From assembly GCA_017415715.1 (NCBI GenBank), contig JAFQFD010000038.1, forward strand, positions 1-64,000: DNA of 64,000 bases, in the 5' to 3' direction. Position 1 is the stretch's first letter. Every line of letters begins with the position of its first letter. The position numbers and the translations under genes were made by a program. Positions 17,472 through 25,673 of this stretch are shown piece by piece. The notes beneath the pieces are model-generated. The model was given only the letters and a program-made list of their open reading frames with translations. It did not search any database and was not told the DNA's origin. This DNA comes from Bacteroidales bacterium. Its GTDB lineage: Bacteria > Bacteroidota > Bacteroidia > Bacteroidales > UBA932.

Positions 17472-18377
17472 TTAACGATATCCGAGCAGGTATGAAATGA
17501 TGGCCATGCGGACGTAGAGACCGTTCTCAGCCTGCTTGAAGTAATATGCATAAGGGGTCTCGTCGACATCCTGGTCGATCTCTGTGACCCTTGGAAGCGG
17601 GTGAAGGATCTTCATGTTGTCCTTTACTGAGCCCAGCATCGATGCATTAAGAGTGTATACATCCTTCACTCTCTCATACTCCATGAGATCGGTGAACCTC
17701 TCCTGCTGGACACGTGTCATATAGAGGATGTCGCAGTCGTTGAGGTACTCGTCGAGCGAAGTGGTCTCGATGTACTCGATGCCTTTGGCGTCGAGGAAGT
17801 CCTTGTATTCCTTCGGCATCTTGAGCTCTTCCGGAGCGGTGAAGATGAATCTCGGGTTGAAGTGAGACATCGCCTGAAGGAGCGAGTGGGTGGTGCGGCC
17901 GTATTTAAGGTCGCCGACCATGTTGATGGTCAGTCCTTCGAGCCTGCCCTGCGTCTGGAGGATGGAGTACAGGTCCAGAAGGGTCTGCGACGGGTGCTGG
18001 TTTGCGCCGTCTCCGGCGTTCACAACCGGGACTGTAGCCACTTCAGAGGCATATCTCGAGCTTCCCTCGAGAGGGTGTCGCATTACAATCATGTCCACAT
18101 AGTTGTTCACCATCTTGATGGTGTCCTTTAGAGTCTCGCCCTTGCTCTGGCTGGTGTTGCTTGCGTCGGAGAAGCCGATGACCTTGGCGCCGAGGCGGTT
18201 TATTGCAGTCTCGAAGCTGAGCCTTGTCCTGGTTGAAGGCTCGAAGAAAAGGCTTGCGATCACCTTGCCTTCAAGGAACTTCTGCTCTCTGTTCTGCTCG
18301 AATTCCCTTGCGGTCTCGAGCACGTGGAGGATCTCCTCTTTGGTGAAATCCCTGATTGAAATCAAACTTTTGGCCAT
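17472..18377 (-). CDS. pyrB: Aspartate carbamoyltransferase catalytic chain
   Basis: It condenses carbamoyl phosphate with aspartate in the second step of pyrimidine synthesis. The 301-residue protein has the carbamoyl-phosphate motif [15 protein letters not shown] (about residues 47-61) and the C-terminal [11 protein letters not shown] motif that contacts aspartate. Length is standard. It is preceded by the IMPACT-family gene 16 bases upstream and followed by pyrI, so it sits in a three-gene minus-strand unit. Confidence 0.97.
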   Translation of the reverse strand: MAKSLISIRDFTKEEILHVLETAREFEQNREQKFLEGKVIASLFFEPSTRTRLSFETAINRLGAKVIGFSDASNTSQSKGETLKDTIKMVNNYVDMIVMRHPLEGSSRYASEVATVPVVNAGDGANQHPSQTLLDLYSILQTQGRLEGLTINMVGDLKYGRTTHSLLQAMSHFNPRFIFTAPEELKMPKEYKDFLDAKGIEYIETTSLDEYLNDCDILYMTRVQQERFTDLMEYERVKDVYTLNASMLGSVKDNMKILHPLPRVTEIDQDVDETPYAYYFKQAENGLYVRMAIISYLLGYR

Positions 18378-18393
18378 ATTGAGTTGTGTTAAT

Positions 18394-19008
18394 TTATATT
18401 TCTTCTACGTTGCAGCCTTCGACGTCGTTCATCCTTTCCAGGAAGGTGTCCACGAGGGAGAGCCTTACGCTTGTGTCCAGACTGCATTCCATGTCGAACT
18501 TCTGGTTCTTCTGCTCCAGCCCCATGTCCTTGAACACTTTCATGACACTGTTCATGCTCATATATCCAAAATGTACGCGGTACATTCTGGACGCGATCTT
18601 CTCTACGATCTGCGCATTTTCTATTGCGTCTGCTGTTGCTGTCTTATATGCTCTGATAAGTCCCGGGATGCCCAGCTTTATGCCTCCGAAATAGCGGACT
18701 ACCACGACAAGAATGTCGCTCAGGCCGTTGGAGTCTATCTGGCCGAGGACCGGCCTGCCGGACGATCCGGACGGCTCGCCGTCATCGTTGGCACGGAACT
18801 TATCTCCCAGATAGCCAAGCCTGTATGCGTATACATGATGTCTCGCGTCGTAGTACTCCTTCTTGAGCGCAGCGACGATTTCCTTCACTTCTTCTTCGGT
18901 TTCAACGGGATATGCATGGGCAATGAACCGGCTTCCATTGTCCTTGAAGAGGCCCCTCGACTCGGCGGCGATGCTCTTATATGAATCCTGGATTTGAGTG
19001 TTATCCAT
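18394..19008 (-). CDS. IMPACT/YigZ-family protein
   Basis: I use the ATG at 19008 ([11 protein letters not shown]), giving 204 residues; a TTG four codons upstream is less likely. The protein has the UPF0029/IMPACT fold, with the signature segments [40 protein letters not shown] and [12 protein letters not shown], and a C-terminal DUF1949-like half. YigZ proteins are related to eukaryotic IMPACT regulators of Gcn2; the bacterial function is unclear. It heads the pyrB-pyrI unit. A candidate -7 box (TAATTTTG) lies at 19018-19025 and would give a very short leader. Confidence 0.9.
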   Translation of the reverse strand: MDNTQIQDSYKSIAAESRGLFKDNGSRFIAHAYPVETEEEVKEIVAALKKEYYDARHHVYAYRLGYLGDKFRANDDGEPSGSSGRPVLGQIDSNGLSDILVVVVRYFGGIKLGIPGLIRAYKTATADAIENAQIVEKIASRMYRVHFGYMSMNSVMKVFKDMGLEQKNQKFDMECSLDTSVRLSLVDTFLERMNDVEGCNVEEI

Positions 19009-19017
19009 ACCGAGAAT

Positions 19018-19025
19018 CAAAATTA
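19018..19025 (-). promoter_or_regulatory. Candidate Bacteroidales -7 box for the IMPACT-pyrB-pyrI unit
   Basis: The minus-strand sequence TAATTTTG fits TAnnTTTG. It lies 9 bases upstream of the ATG, implying an almost leaderless transcript. Confidence 0.4.
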
Positions 19026-19067
19026 GTGAAAATATGGCAGAAAATGAAATAGGAAAGAAAAAATTAT

Positions 19068-19075
19068 TATCTTTG
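19068..19075 (+). promoter_or_regulatory. Candidate -7 box for the pRiA4b-ORF3-like gene
   Basis: TATCTTTG fits TAnnTTTG. Transcription from about 19082 would leave a leader of about 50 bases before the ATG at 19133. Confidence 0.55.
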
Positions 19076-19132
19076 ACATCGCTTCTGGGGTTCTGGAGGC
19101 TATTTTTATGTGGATTTCAATTCTAACTTTCT

Positions 19133-19672
19133 ATGATACTGAGATATAAGGTTTCCCTTCCGGGAATAAAGGGATTTGCGCGAGTTTATGAGGTGAAGGG
19201 CAGTTCATCGCTTTACAGTCTGCACAAGCAGATGAGGTCGGATATGGATTTTCCGCAGGATCAGATCGTGCTCTTCAAGGCTTTTGACAAAGCGGGCAAC
19301 GTGGCTGCCCGTTATAGTGTGTTCACTGACTTCGGAGCAGGAACTATCGACAGCGTGACAGCTGAGCAGTGCCACAAGAAAGGTGAAGACAAGTTCATAT
19401 ATTTCTATGACACCACAAATGTCAAGAGCGTGATCGTGACATTTGACGGAGAAGGCGAGGAGCGCCGCAATGTGCTTTATCCGCTCCTGGTGGAGTCGAA
19501 GGGACCTAACCCGATCGAGTTTGAGAACGGTTACGTAGCCTTTGAGGACCTTCCGGACGACAAGAAGAAGGATCCGGATGACGAGGACTTCGATGACGAC
19601 GAGGACTTCGACGACGAGGAGGAAGAGGACGACGACACGGAGGAAATCTACGGCGACGACGAGGAGGACTAG
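19133..19672 (+). CDS. Plasmid pRiA4b ORF-3-like protein with acidic tail
   Basis: This is a 179-residue soluble protein. The N-terminal region (about 1-135) resembles the pRiA4b ORF-3/IS1096 passenger-like family, a small fold found in many bacteria without an established function. The LHKQMRSDMDFPQDQIVLFKAFD stretch, the phrase FIYFYDTT and the following VTFDGEG strand support this. Residues about 137-179 are almost entirely Asp and Glu, giving a strongly negative tail that could bind basic proteins or metal ions. It is followed by three tandem copies of a REP-like unit and then miaA. The family call is moderate; function unknown. Confidence 0.75.
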   Translation: MILRYKVSLPGIKGFARVYEVKGSSSLYSLHKQMRSDMDFPQDQIVLFKAFDKAGNVAARYSVFTDFGAGTIDSVTAEQCHKKGEDKFIYFYDTTNVKSVIVTFDGEGEERRNVLYPLLVESKGPNPIEFENGYVAFEDLPDDKKKDPDDEDFDDDEDFDDEEEEDDDTEEIYGDDEED

Positions 19673-19674
19673 CC

Positions 19675-19764
19675 TGTCATCCTGAGGAATGAGTGCTCCC
19701 AATGTCATCCTGAGGAGCGAGTGCTCCCAATGTCATCCTGAGGAGCGAAGCGACGTGAGGATCT
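19675..19764 (+). repeat. Tandem REP-like units, GTCATCCTGAGG subtype, period 28 bp
   Basis: Units begin TGTCATCCTGAGGA at 19675, 19703 and 19731. The first two are 28-bp truncated forms ending GTGCTCCCAA. The third runs on as a full palindrome ending GTGAGGATCT, with its last base directly before the miaA ATG. Confidence 0.88.
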
Positions 19765-20679
19765 ATGAAGAAACTGATGATCATACTGGGCCCCACAGCT
19801 GTAGGCAAGACCGACTACAGCATCGAGACTGCGCTCAGATATGGTTCCCCGGTGATCTCCTGTGACTCCCGTCAGATATATAAGGAAATGACCATAGGCA
19901 CGGCTGTGCCTTCTGCTGAGCAGCTCGCCGCTGTTCAGCATTATTTTATCCATTCACATACGGTCACCCAGCTATACACGGCCGGTAAATACGAACTGGA
20001 GGCCCTTGAACTCATAAACCGCTTGTTTGCAGAGGGACATGAGACCCTTGTCATGGCAGGCGGTTCGGGTTTCTATGTTGATGCGCTGGTGAACGGTCTG
20101 GACGACTTTCCGTCGGCAGACCTGAAGCTTCGGGGCGAACTGATGACACGTCTGCAGGAAGAGGGTGTCGAGGCCCTCAGGCTTGAGCTGAAAGCCCTTG
20201 ATCCTGAGAGTTATGCGACCATAGACATCGCAAATGGTCAGCGCGTTGTCCGTGCTCTCGAGGTGTGCCTCATGACCGGCAGGCCGTTTTCGTCATTCAA
20301 GACGGCGGCTCGCAAATCCCGTGATTTTGAAATAGAAAAGATCGGTCTGGTCAGACCACGTGAAGTTCTATATGACAGGATCAACCGTCGCGTGATCCAG
20401 ATGATCGATGACGGTCTGGTCGAGGAGGTCCGCTCGCTCACACAGTATCGCGACCTCGCGGCCCTTCAGACCGTAGGCTATAAGGAAATATTCGACTGGT
20501 TTGACTACCAGGACGGAAAAGTCTCTGCAGAAGGCTGGACTCCACAGACTCCGGGAGACGGTCCAGTCACCACGCTCGACCGCGCCATAGAACTCATCCA
20601 GCGCAACACCCGCCACTACGCCAAGCGCCAGCTCTCCTACTGGAACCGCGACAAATCCATCCGCTGGCTGGAGCTCTAG
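19765..20679 (+). CDS. miaA: tRNA dimethylallyltransferase
   Basis: It transfers a dimethylallyl group to A37 of tRNAs that read UNN codons. The 304-residue protein has the P-loop GPTAVGKTDYS (about residues 8-18), the SCDSRQIYKEMTIGTAVPS substrate motif and the conserved GGSGFYV segment. The C-terminal region ends with the usual NTRHYAKRQLSYWNRD motif. Length is normal. The start codon abuts a REP-like palindrome, so the ribosome loads on repeat-derived sequence. A 51-bp-period repeat array begins 26 bases after the stop. Confidence 0.96.
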   Translation: MKKLMIILGPTAVGKTDYSIETALRYGSPVISCDSRQIYKEMTIGTAVPSAEQLAAVQHYFIHSHTVTQLYTAGKYELEALELINRLFAEGHETLVMAGGSGFYVDALVNGLDDFPSADLKLRGELMTRLQEEGVEALRLELKALDPESYATIDIANGQRVVRALEVCLMTGRPFSSFKTAARKSRDFEIEKIGLVRPREVLYDRINRRVIQMIDDGLVEEVRSLTQYRDLAALQTVGYKEIFDWFDYQDGKVSAEGWTPQTPGDGPVTTLDRAIELIQRNTRHYAKRQLSYWNRDKSIRWLEL

Positions 20680-20705
20680 TCCGCCCCAACCTCGTACACT
20701 CTGCA

Positions 20706-20845
20706 TCAAAAGCACAAAAAAGCCCTCTGGTGTGCTTTTAACCCTGAAATATGCAGTCAAAAGCACAAAAAGGGCCCAATATGTGCTTTTAACCCGAAAA
20801 TATGCGTTCAAAAGCACAAATATGCCCGTTTTTGTGCTTTTGGCA
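20706..20845 (+). repeat. 51-bp-period hairpin array, three units upstream of Y1 transposase 1
   Basis: Units start TCAAAAGCAC at 20706, 20757 and 20808, exactly 51 bp apart. Each contains a 32-bp hairpin: arms AAAAGCACA and TGTGCTTTT around a 14-base loop that differs between units. A 19-base spacer follows. Two more units lie just after the transposase gene (21934 and 21985). Confidence 0.92.
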
Positions 20846-20862
20846 CTTTAGAAAATAATGTA

Positions 20863-20870
20863 TAGCTTTG
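20863..20870 (+). promoter_or_regulatory. Candidate -7 box for Y1 transposase 1
   Basis: TAGCTTTG fits TAnnTTTG and lies 18 bases after the upstream hairpin array. A leader of about 115 bases would precede the ATG at 20992; it contains GC-rich inverted stretches. Confidence 0.5.
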
Positions 20871-20991
20871 CATCTGTGTGACATCGCGCGAACATTGTTA
20901 TGTACGCAAGCTCTGCAGGCCGTTCTGGCCGGGGTCTCTGAAGCCCCTATCAAGGCGCGCATTAAATATTAACTAAATATAATGTGTAGCT

Positions 20992-21930
20992 ATGGTTAAA
21001 GAACCAATAGCGGTCTCGTTCTGGGATAAAGAGCGTGACTGCGAATATATATTCAATACATCCGGTCCATTCTGGCATGTATATACCGACGGACATTCGT
21101 CTGATATGATCTTCACTTGCAAAGAGGACATGGTGATGGCGATGAATATCATGGGAGTGTGTTCTACATATTTCCCCGATGTCGGCATATACACCTTTGT
21201 CCTGATGAATAATCATGTTCATAACATAATGTCCGGCAGACGGGAGAGGTGCGAGCAGTTCTTCGAGATGGTCAAAGGGAAGTTGTCGAGGTGTTTTGCC
21301 CGAAACGGAAAGGTGGTCAATCTGAAGGACTTCAATTGCCAGATGATTGAAATCACTTCTCTGCAAAGTCTTCGCAATGAAATAGCATATGTCAACCGCA
21401 ATGGCTTCGTCGCCATATCTTCATGCACTCCATTCTCCTATCCATGGGGAGCAGGAGCATGCTTTTTCAACCCTTTTCTAGGAAGACTTTCGTCAGTGAG
21501 GTTTGACGACTTGACCATCAGGGAGAGAAGACGTATTTCTCATAGCAGCAGCCTGGACTTTGCCTCGGGTTCATTAATGGTGCATGATGGAGTTATCTTG
21601 CCATCTTCATTCTGTCGGATCAAGGAGGCAGAAGCTCTGTTCAGGAATGCTCACCATTATTTTCAGCATCTTTCAAGAAGATTTGAGGCGTATAGTGAAA
21701 TAGCATCTCGCCTGCATGAGAAAGTATTCATTACCGATGAGGAAATGTATTCGGCGGTCTGCGCGATCTGTCAGAAATCATATAATGTCAAGCACCCGGG
21801 GCATCTGTCTGCAGAGAAGAGGGTAGAGCTGGCCAGAAGAATGAAGTTTGAATATAATGCATCCAACCGTCAGATCCGGAACATACTGAAACTGGATAAG
21901 ACCATAGTTGACGAACTGTTCCCTGACTAG
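20992..21930 (+). CDS. REP-associated Y1 transposase (RAYT-like, IS200/IS605 superfamily) 1
   Basis: This is a 312-residue single-domain HUH endonuclease of the Y1 transposase type. The metal-binding HUH motif is NNHVHNIMSG (H75, H77), and the likely nucleophile is Y133 in EIAYVNRNGF, the position matching Y-x-x-N-P/G of RAYTs. A C-terminal helix-turn-helix-like segment (about 277-312, ARRMKFEYNASNRQIRNIL) extends beyond the catalytic core. RAYTs are single-copy, non-self-mobilising enzymes thought to spread REP/REPIN repeats. Here the gene sits inside five copies of a hairpin repeat at 51-bp spacing, which are its probable substrates. It is intact. Confidence 0.85.
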   Translation: MVKEPIAVSFWDKERDCEYIFNTSGPFWHVYTDGHSSDMIFTCKEDMVMAMNIMGVCSTYFPDVGIYTFVLMNNHVHNIMSGRRERCEQFFEMVKGKLSRCFARNGKVVNLKDFNCQMIEITSLQSLRNEIAYVNRNGFVAISSCTPFSYPWGAGACFFNPFLGRLSSVRFDDLTIRERRRISHSSSLDFASGSLMVHDGVILPSSFCRIKEAEALFRNAHHYFQHLSRRFEAYSEIASRLHEKVFITDEEMYSAVCAICQKSYNVKHPGHLSAEKRVELARRMKFEYNASNRQIRNILKLDKTIVDELFPD

Positions 21931-21933
21931 CAA

Positions 21934-22020
21934 TCAAAAGCACAAAAAAGCCCCAATATGTGCTTTTAACCTCTAAATATTATGTCAAAAGCACAAAACC
22001 GGTCGATTTTGTGCTTTTAG
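21934..22020 (+). repeat. 51-bp-period hairpin array, two units downstream of Y1 transposase 1
   Basis: Units start at 21934 and 21985 (51 bp apart) with the same AAAAGCACA/TGTGCTTTT arms and 14-base loops as the upstream units. The first begins four bases after the transposase stop codon. Confidence 0.92.
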
Positions 22021-22044
22021 TTTATTGGGAATGACAGAATTCTG

Positions 22045-24246
22045 TCAGTTTGCGACTTCGCAGAGGAATTTTATGCGGACGAGGCGGACTTCCATTTCGT
22101 CGTAGTCGTCTTTGAGGTCTTCCATCACGGTGGCCAAGTCGTCTGACTCGGCTTCGTTGTGGAAGTAGTCGTAGATCTCCTCTATCACGTCTTCGTCGAG
22201 CGTCTGCTCCAGATAGTAGTCCAGATGGAGTTTGGTGCCGGAGTATACTATCGCCTCGATCTCGTCGAGAAGTTCTTCCATCTCAAGTCCCTTTGCGTCG
22301 GCGATGTCCTCCAACGGCAGTTTCCTGTCTATGCTCTGGATGATGAACACCTTGTTTACCGACTTGTTGACGATCGACTTCATGACAAAGTCGTCAGGGC
22401 GTTCTATCTCATTCTCTTCCACATACTTGGCAATCAGCTCAAGGAACTCCTTGCCGAACTTCTTCGCCTTTCCTTCTCCCACTCCCTGGCAGTTCTTCAG
22501 CTCGTCTACGGTGATAGGGTACATTATGGACATGTCCTCGAGAGACGGGTCGCCGAAGATCACCCAAGGCTGCAGGCCGCGCTTGCGCGCCACATCCCTG
22601 CGCAGATCCTTCAGCATCGCCAGCAGAGTCGGGTCTCCTCCTCCGCCGCCGCGTGCTGCAGCCGCTGCTGCAGGATCGTCGTCGTCATCCTCTCCGTCAG
22701 CGAACTCCCTGTCCTCGGTGAGCATTAGCGTATAAGGCTTCTCAAAGAATGCGCGTCCCTCATCAGTCACGGATATGAGTCCATATGACTCGATGTCCTT
22801 ATAGAAGAAATGCAGCACGAGGCCCTGATGGATAACGGCGTTCCAGAATCTTACCGAGTGGTCCTTGCCGGCTCCGAAGAGCTCCAGCTTGTCGTGCTTG
22901 TATGACTTTATTATCGAATTCGACTCTCCGGCAAGGATGTTCGCCAGATGTTCCATCTTGAATCTCTCCGGCAGAGTCTCGATCAGTTCGATGACCATGG
23001 CCATCTCCTCGCGTCCGTCAAACTGCTTCTTAGGGTGCAGACAGTTGTCGCACGCTCCGCAGTTGTCGACTTCGTAATTCTCTCCGAAATAGTTCAGCAG
23101 CAGCTTTCTGCGGCATGAGTTGGACTCGGCATAGGCCACAGTCTCCACGAGCAGCTGCTTTCCGATCTCCTGCTCGGCGATCGGCTTGCCCTGCATGAAC
23201 TTCTCCAGCTTCTGTATGTCCTTATAACTATAGAATGTTATGCACTGTCCCTCTCGTCCGTCACGACCTGCTCGTCCGGTCTCCTGATAATATCCCTCAA
23301 TGCTCTTCGGGATGTCGTAATGTATGACGAAACGCACATCCGGCTTGTCGATGCCCATTCCGAATGCTATCGTCGCCACAATGACGTCAATCTCCTCCAT
23401 CAGGAACTTGTCCTGGTTCTCGGCTCTTGTCTTCGCATCAAGACCTGCATGGTATGGCGCCGCCTTGATGCCGTTGATGTTCAGCAGTTCAGCAAGCTCT
23501 TCCACCTTCTTTCTGCTGAGGCAGTAGATGATGCCTGACTTGCCCGGATTCTGCCTGATGTACTTGATTATGTCTCTCTTCGGGTCTGACTTGTCCCTTA
23601 TTTCATAATATAGGTTAGGCCTGTTGAACGACGACTTGAACACAGTCGCGTCAGGCATGCCGAGGTTCTTGAGAATGTCGCTCTGCACCTTCGGTGTCGC
23701 AGTCGCTGTCAGCGCTATGATGGGCGCCACGCCTATTTCCTCTACTATATTCCTTATCCTTCTGTATTCAGGTCTGAAATCGTGTCCCCACTCGGAGATG
23801 CAATGAGCCTCGTCCACAGCATAGAACGAGATCTTGATCTCCTTGAGCATCGCCACATTCTCTGCTTTTGTGAGCGACTCCGGAGCGACATAAAGCAGTT
23901 TGGTCGCGCCGGACATGAGGTCGTTGCGCACTTCTGCTATCTGCGCCTTGCTCAGTGATGAATTCAGGAAGTGGGCTATGCCGTCATTGCCCGAAACGAA
24001 TCCTCTGATGGCGTCGACCTGGTTCTTCATCAGGGCGATGAGAGGTGATATGACTATGGCTGTACCCTCCATGACGAGCGCCGGAAGCTGGTAGCAAAGG
24101 GATTTGCCGCCTCCGGTAGGCATGAGAACAAAGGCATTGTTCTTATCTACGAGGTGTCTGATGATACGTTCCTGGTCGGCCTTGAATGAGTCAAAGCCGA
24201 AGAATTCTTTCAATTTGGCATGAAGCACGGCAGAGTCTATATTCAT
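22045..24246 (-). CDS. recQ: ATP-dependent DNA helicase RecQ
   Basis: This is a 3'-5' DNA helicase for recombination and fork repair. The 733-residue protein has Walker A MPTGGGKS (K48), a DEAH box (DEAHCISEWGHDFRP, about residues 142-156), the helicase C-terminal domain with the QETGRAGRDG motif, an RQC zinc site (C..Y...CGACDNC, about 377-402) and an HRDC domain (about 540-615). Between RQC and HRDC is a low-complexity linker of Asp, Ala and Gly runs. A further C-terminal stretch of about 120 residues, rich in acidic residues, extends past HRDC. It is transcribed away from the FKBP gene. Confidence 0.96.
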   Translation of the reverse strand: MNIDSAVLHAKLKEFFGFDSFKADQERIIRHLVDKNNAFVLMPTGGGKSLCYQLPALVMEGTAIVISPLIALMKNQVDAIRGFVSGNDGIAHFLNSSLSKAQIAEVRNDLMSGATKLLYVAPESLTKAENVAMLKEIKISFYAVDEAHCISEWGHDFRPEYRRIRNIVEEIGVAPIIALTATATPKVQSDILKNLGMPDATVFKSSFNRPNLYYEIRDKSDPKRDIIKYIRQNPGKSGIIYCLSRKKVEELAELLNINGIKAAPYHAGLDAKTRAENQDKFLMEEIDVIVATIAFGMGIDKPDVRFVIHYDIPKSIEGYYQETGRAGRDGREGQCITFYSYKDIQKLEKFMQGKPIAEQEIGKQLLVETVAYAESNSCRRKLLLNYFGENYEVDNCGACDNCLHPKKQFDGREEMAMVIELIETLPERFKMEHLANILAGESNSIIKSYKHDKLELFGAGKDHSVRFWNAVIHQGLVLHFFYKDIESYGLISVTDEGRAFFEKPYTLMLTEDREFADGEDDDDDPAAAAAARGGGGGDPTLLAMLKDLRRDVARKRGLQPWVIFGDPSLEDMSIMYPITVDELKNCQGVGEGKAKKFGKEFLELIAKYVEENEIERPDDFVMKSIVNKSVNKVFIIQSIDRKLPLEDIADAKGLEMEELLDEIEAIVYSGTKLHLDYYLEQTLDEDVIEEIYDYFHNEAESDDLATVMEDLKDDYDEMEVRLVRIKFLCEVAN

Positions 24247-24356
24247 AACCTGGTGATTTGGTTTACTAAGTTAACTAAATTTCCTCCAAAATTCCAAAAA
24301 AATCTTTCAAAGTCAACTTAACGGTGAATATGTCCGTCTCATATTCAAAAAATACT

Positions 24357-24364
24357 TATATTTG
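24357..24364 (+). promoter_or_regulatory. Candidate -7 box for the FKBP isomerase gene
   Basis: TATATTTG fits TAnnTTTG. Predicted transcription start is near 24371, about 37 bases before the ATG at 24408. Confidence 0.65.
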
Positions 24365-24407
24365 CACGATGTATTTGAAAATTTTAACAATTAAATACTT
24401 TTATAAA

Positions 24408-25163
24408 ATGAAGACAATCAAGATTATCGCAGCAGCTCTCGCAGCAATGACAATGGTAATGTCATGCAAGAGCCAGGGAGATGCAGATCTCCAGAAGATG
24501 CTTCCAAGAGCGTCTGAGATCGATTCAGTAAGCTACCTCGTAGGTATTCAGCTCGGTTCATTCCTCAAGGGACAGCTCGCAGTTGAGGATCCTTCAGAGA
24601 TCAACCTCGCAGAGGTGAAGAAGGGTATGATCGACGTGATCAAAGGTGAGGATCCTAAGGGATACAACGACACTACTTTCGCAAAGCAGTTCAAGGTAAG
24701 CCCTTATGAGATGCAGCAGGTTCTCGGCGCATACATCCAGAAGAAGATGGATTACAAGGCAGAGAAGAACCTCCGTGCAGGTGAGAAGTTCCTCGCTGAG
24801 AACGCTCTCAAGGAGACAGTGGACACAACAGCAAGCGGTCTCCAGTACACTATCGTGAACGAGGGTGCAGCTGAGAAGATCCAGCCACAGGACACTGTAT
24901 GGGTTAACTACAAGGGTACTCTCCTTGACGGTACAGTATTCGACGAGAACGAGAACACTCAGTTCATCGCCAACAGAGTGATCAGAGGATGGACAGAGGG
25001 TCTTGGCCTCCTCGGTGAGGGTGGAAAGGCAACTCTCTATATCCCTGCAGACCTCGCTTACGGCGAGAGAGGAAACCGTGGCATCGAGCCTAACTCAGTT
25101 CTCATCTTCGACGTTGAGGTTCTCAAGGTAGGCAAGTTCGTTCCAAAGGAAGAGACTAAGTAA
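24408..25163 (+). CDS. FKBP-type peptidyl-prolyl isomerase lipoprotein
   Basis: It catalyses cis-trans isomerisation of prolyl bonds and probably assists folding of exported proteins. I start at the ATG at 24408, after the promoter, giving 251 residues with a lipobox (VMSC, Cys20). Residues about 35-140 form the helical dimerisation region typical of FkpA/Mip-like proteins (SYLVGIQLGSFL). The FKBP domain (about 145-245) includes VWVNYKGTLLDGTVFDEN and LAYGERG..GIEPNSVLIFDVEVL. The stop codon overlaps the next gene's ATG by one base (TAATG), suggesting coupled translation with the DUF3127 gene. Confidence 0.94.
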   Translation: MKTIKIIAAALAAMTMVMSCKSQGDADLQKMLPRASEIDSVSYLVGIQLGSFLKGQLAVEDPSEINLAEVKKGMIDVIKGEDPKGYNDTTFAKQFKVSPYEMQQVLGAYIQKKMDYKAEKNLRAGEKFLAENALKETVDTTASGLQYTIVNEGAAEKIQPQDTVWVNYKGTLLDGTVFDENENTQFIANRVIRGWTEGLGLLGEGGKATLYIPADLAYGERGNRGIEPNSVLIFDVEVLKVGKFVPKEETK

Positions 25164-25561
25164 TGGCACTCGAACTCGAGGGCAGGATTGTCCGTAAGCT
25201 TCCTGTGCAGTCAGGCACTTCGGCAAGAGGCGCATGGTCAAAGCAGGAGTTCATATTCGAGTACAAGGAGGGAAATTTCCCGACCCAGGTATGCATGAAT
25301 GTCTGGGGAGAGGACAAGGTCAGAGAGCTTGATAAGTATCAGATCAACGACCAGGTGAAGATTTCCTTCAATCTCAGCAGCCGTGAATACAACGGACGTT
25401 GGTATACAGACGTAAGGGCTTGGCGCATAGAGCCGCAGGCATCTCAGCAGCCGTCATATGACTACAATCAGTCAGCGGGTGCATACTCGGCTCCGACAGG
25501 AGCACCGATGCCTTCCGGTGAGGATCTCCCTGATTCTCTGGACAACGACCTTCCGTTCTAA
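25163..25561 (+). CDS. DUF3127-domain protein
   Basis: This is a 132-residue cytosolic protein with the DUF3127 domain (about residues 1-93: LEGRIVRKLPVQSGTS..G.W.KQEFI, then VCMNVWGEDK and EYNGRWYTDVRAW). The family is common in Bacteroidota and has an OB-like look; its role is unknown, and single-stranded DNA or RNA binding is one possibility from the fold. The C-terminal 40 residues are a Gln/Ser/Pro-rich tail ending DNDLPF, similar to the acidic C-terminal tips of SSB proteins. It overlaps the FKBP stop by one base and is followed by a strong terminator. Confidence 0.85.
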   Translation: MALELEGRIVRKLPVQSGTSARGAWSKQEFIFEYKEGNFPTQVCMNVWGEDKVRELDKYQINDQVKISFNLSSREYNGRWYTDVRAWRIEPQASQQPSYDYNQSAGAYSAPTGAPMPSGEDLPDSLDNDLPF

Positions 25562-25583
25562 GGCTCATCCTGAAAATAATAGT

Positions 25584-25626
25584 GCAGCGCAGACGCATAT
25601 TAATAGGTGTCTGCGCTGCTTTTATT
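25584..25626 (+). terminator. Intrinsic terminator after the FKBP-DUF3127 pair
   Basis: An 11-bp perfect stem GCAGCGCAGAC/GTCTGCGCTGC with a 14-base loop, followed by TTTTATT. Confidence 0.88.
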
Positions 25627-25638
25627 GTAAAAAAATCT

Positions 25639-25646
25639 TATTTTTG
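25639..25646 (+). promoter_or_regulatory. Candidate -7 box for the DUF308-dnaG unit
   Basis: TATTTTTG fits TAnnTTTG, placed directly after the terminator and 28 bases before the ATG at 25674. Confidence 0.6.
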
Positions 25647-25673
25647 CAGATTATGCATTAAAATGCCTGTACT

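Noticed and set aside
20706-22020. CRISPR array suggested by evenly spaced repeats around the first Y1 transposase
   Set aside because: The conserved part is a palindrome whose loop varies, there are only five units split by a gene, the intervening segments are similar rather than unique, and no cas gene is present.
22159-22735. Open frames on the plus strand opposite recQ
   Set aside because: Composition and lack of motifs mark them as antisense shadows of recQ; the same applies to the long plus-strand frames opposite uvrA and the uridine-kinase-like gene.
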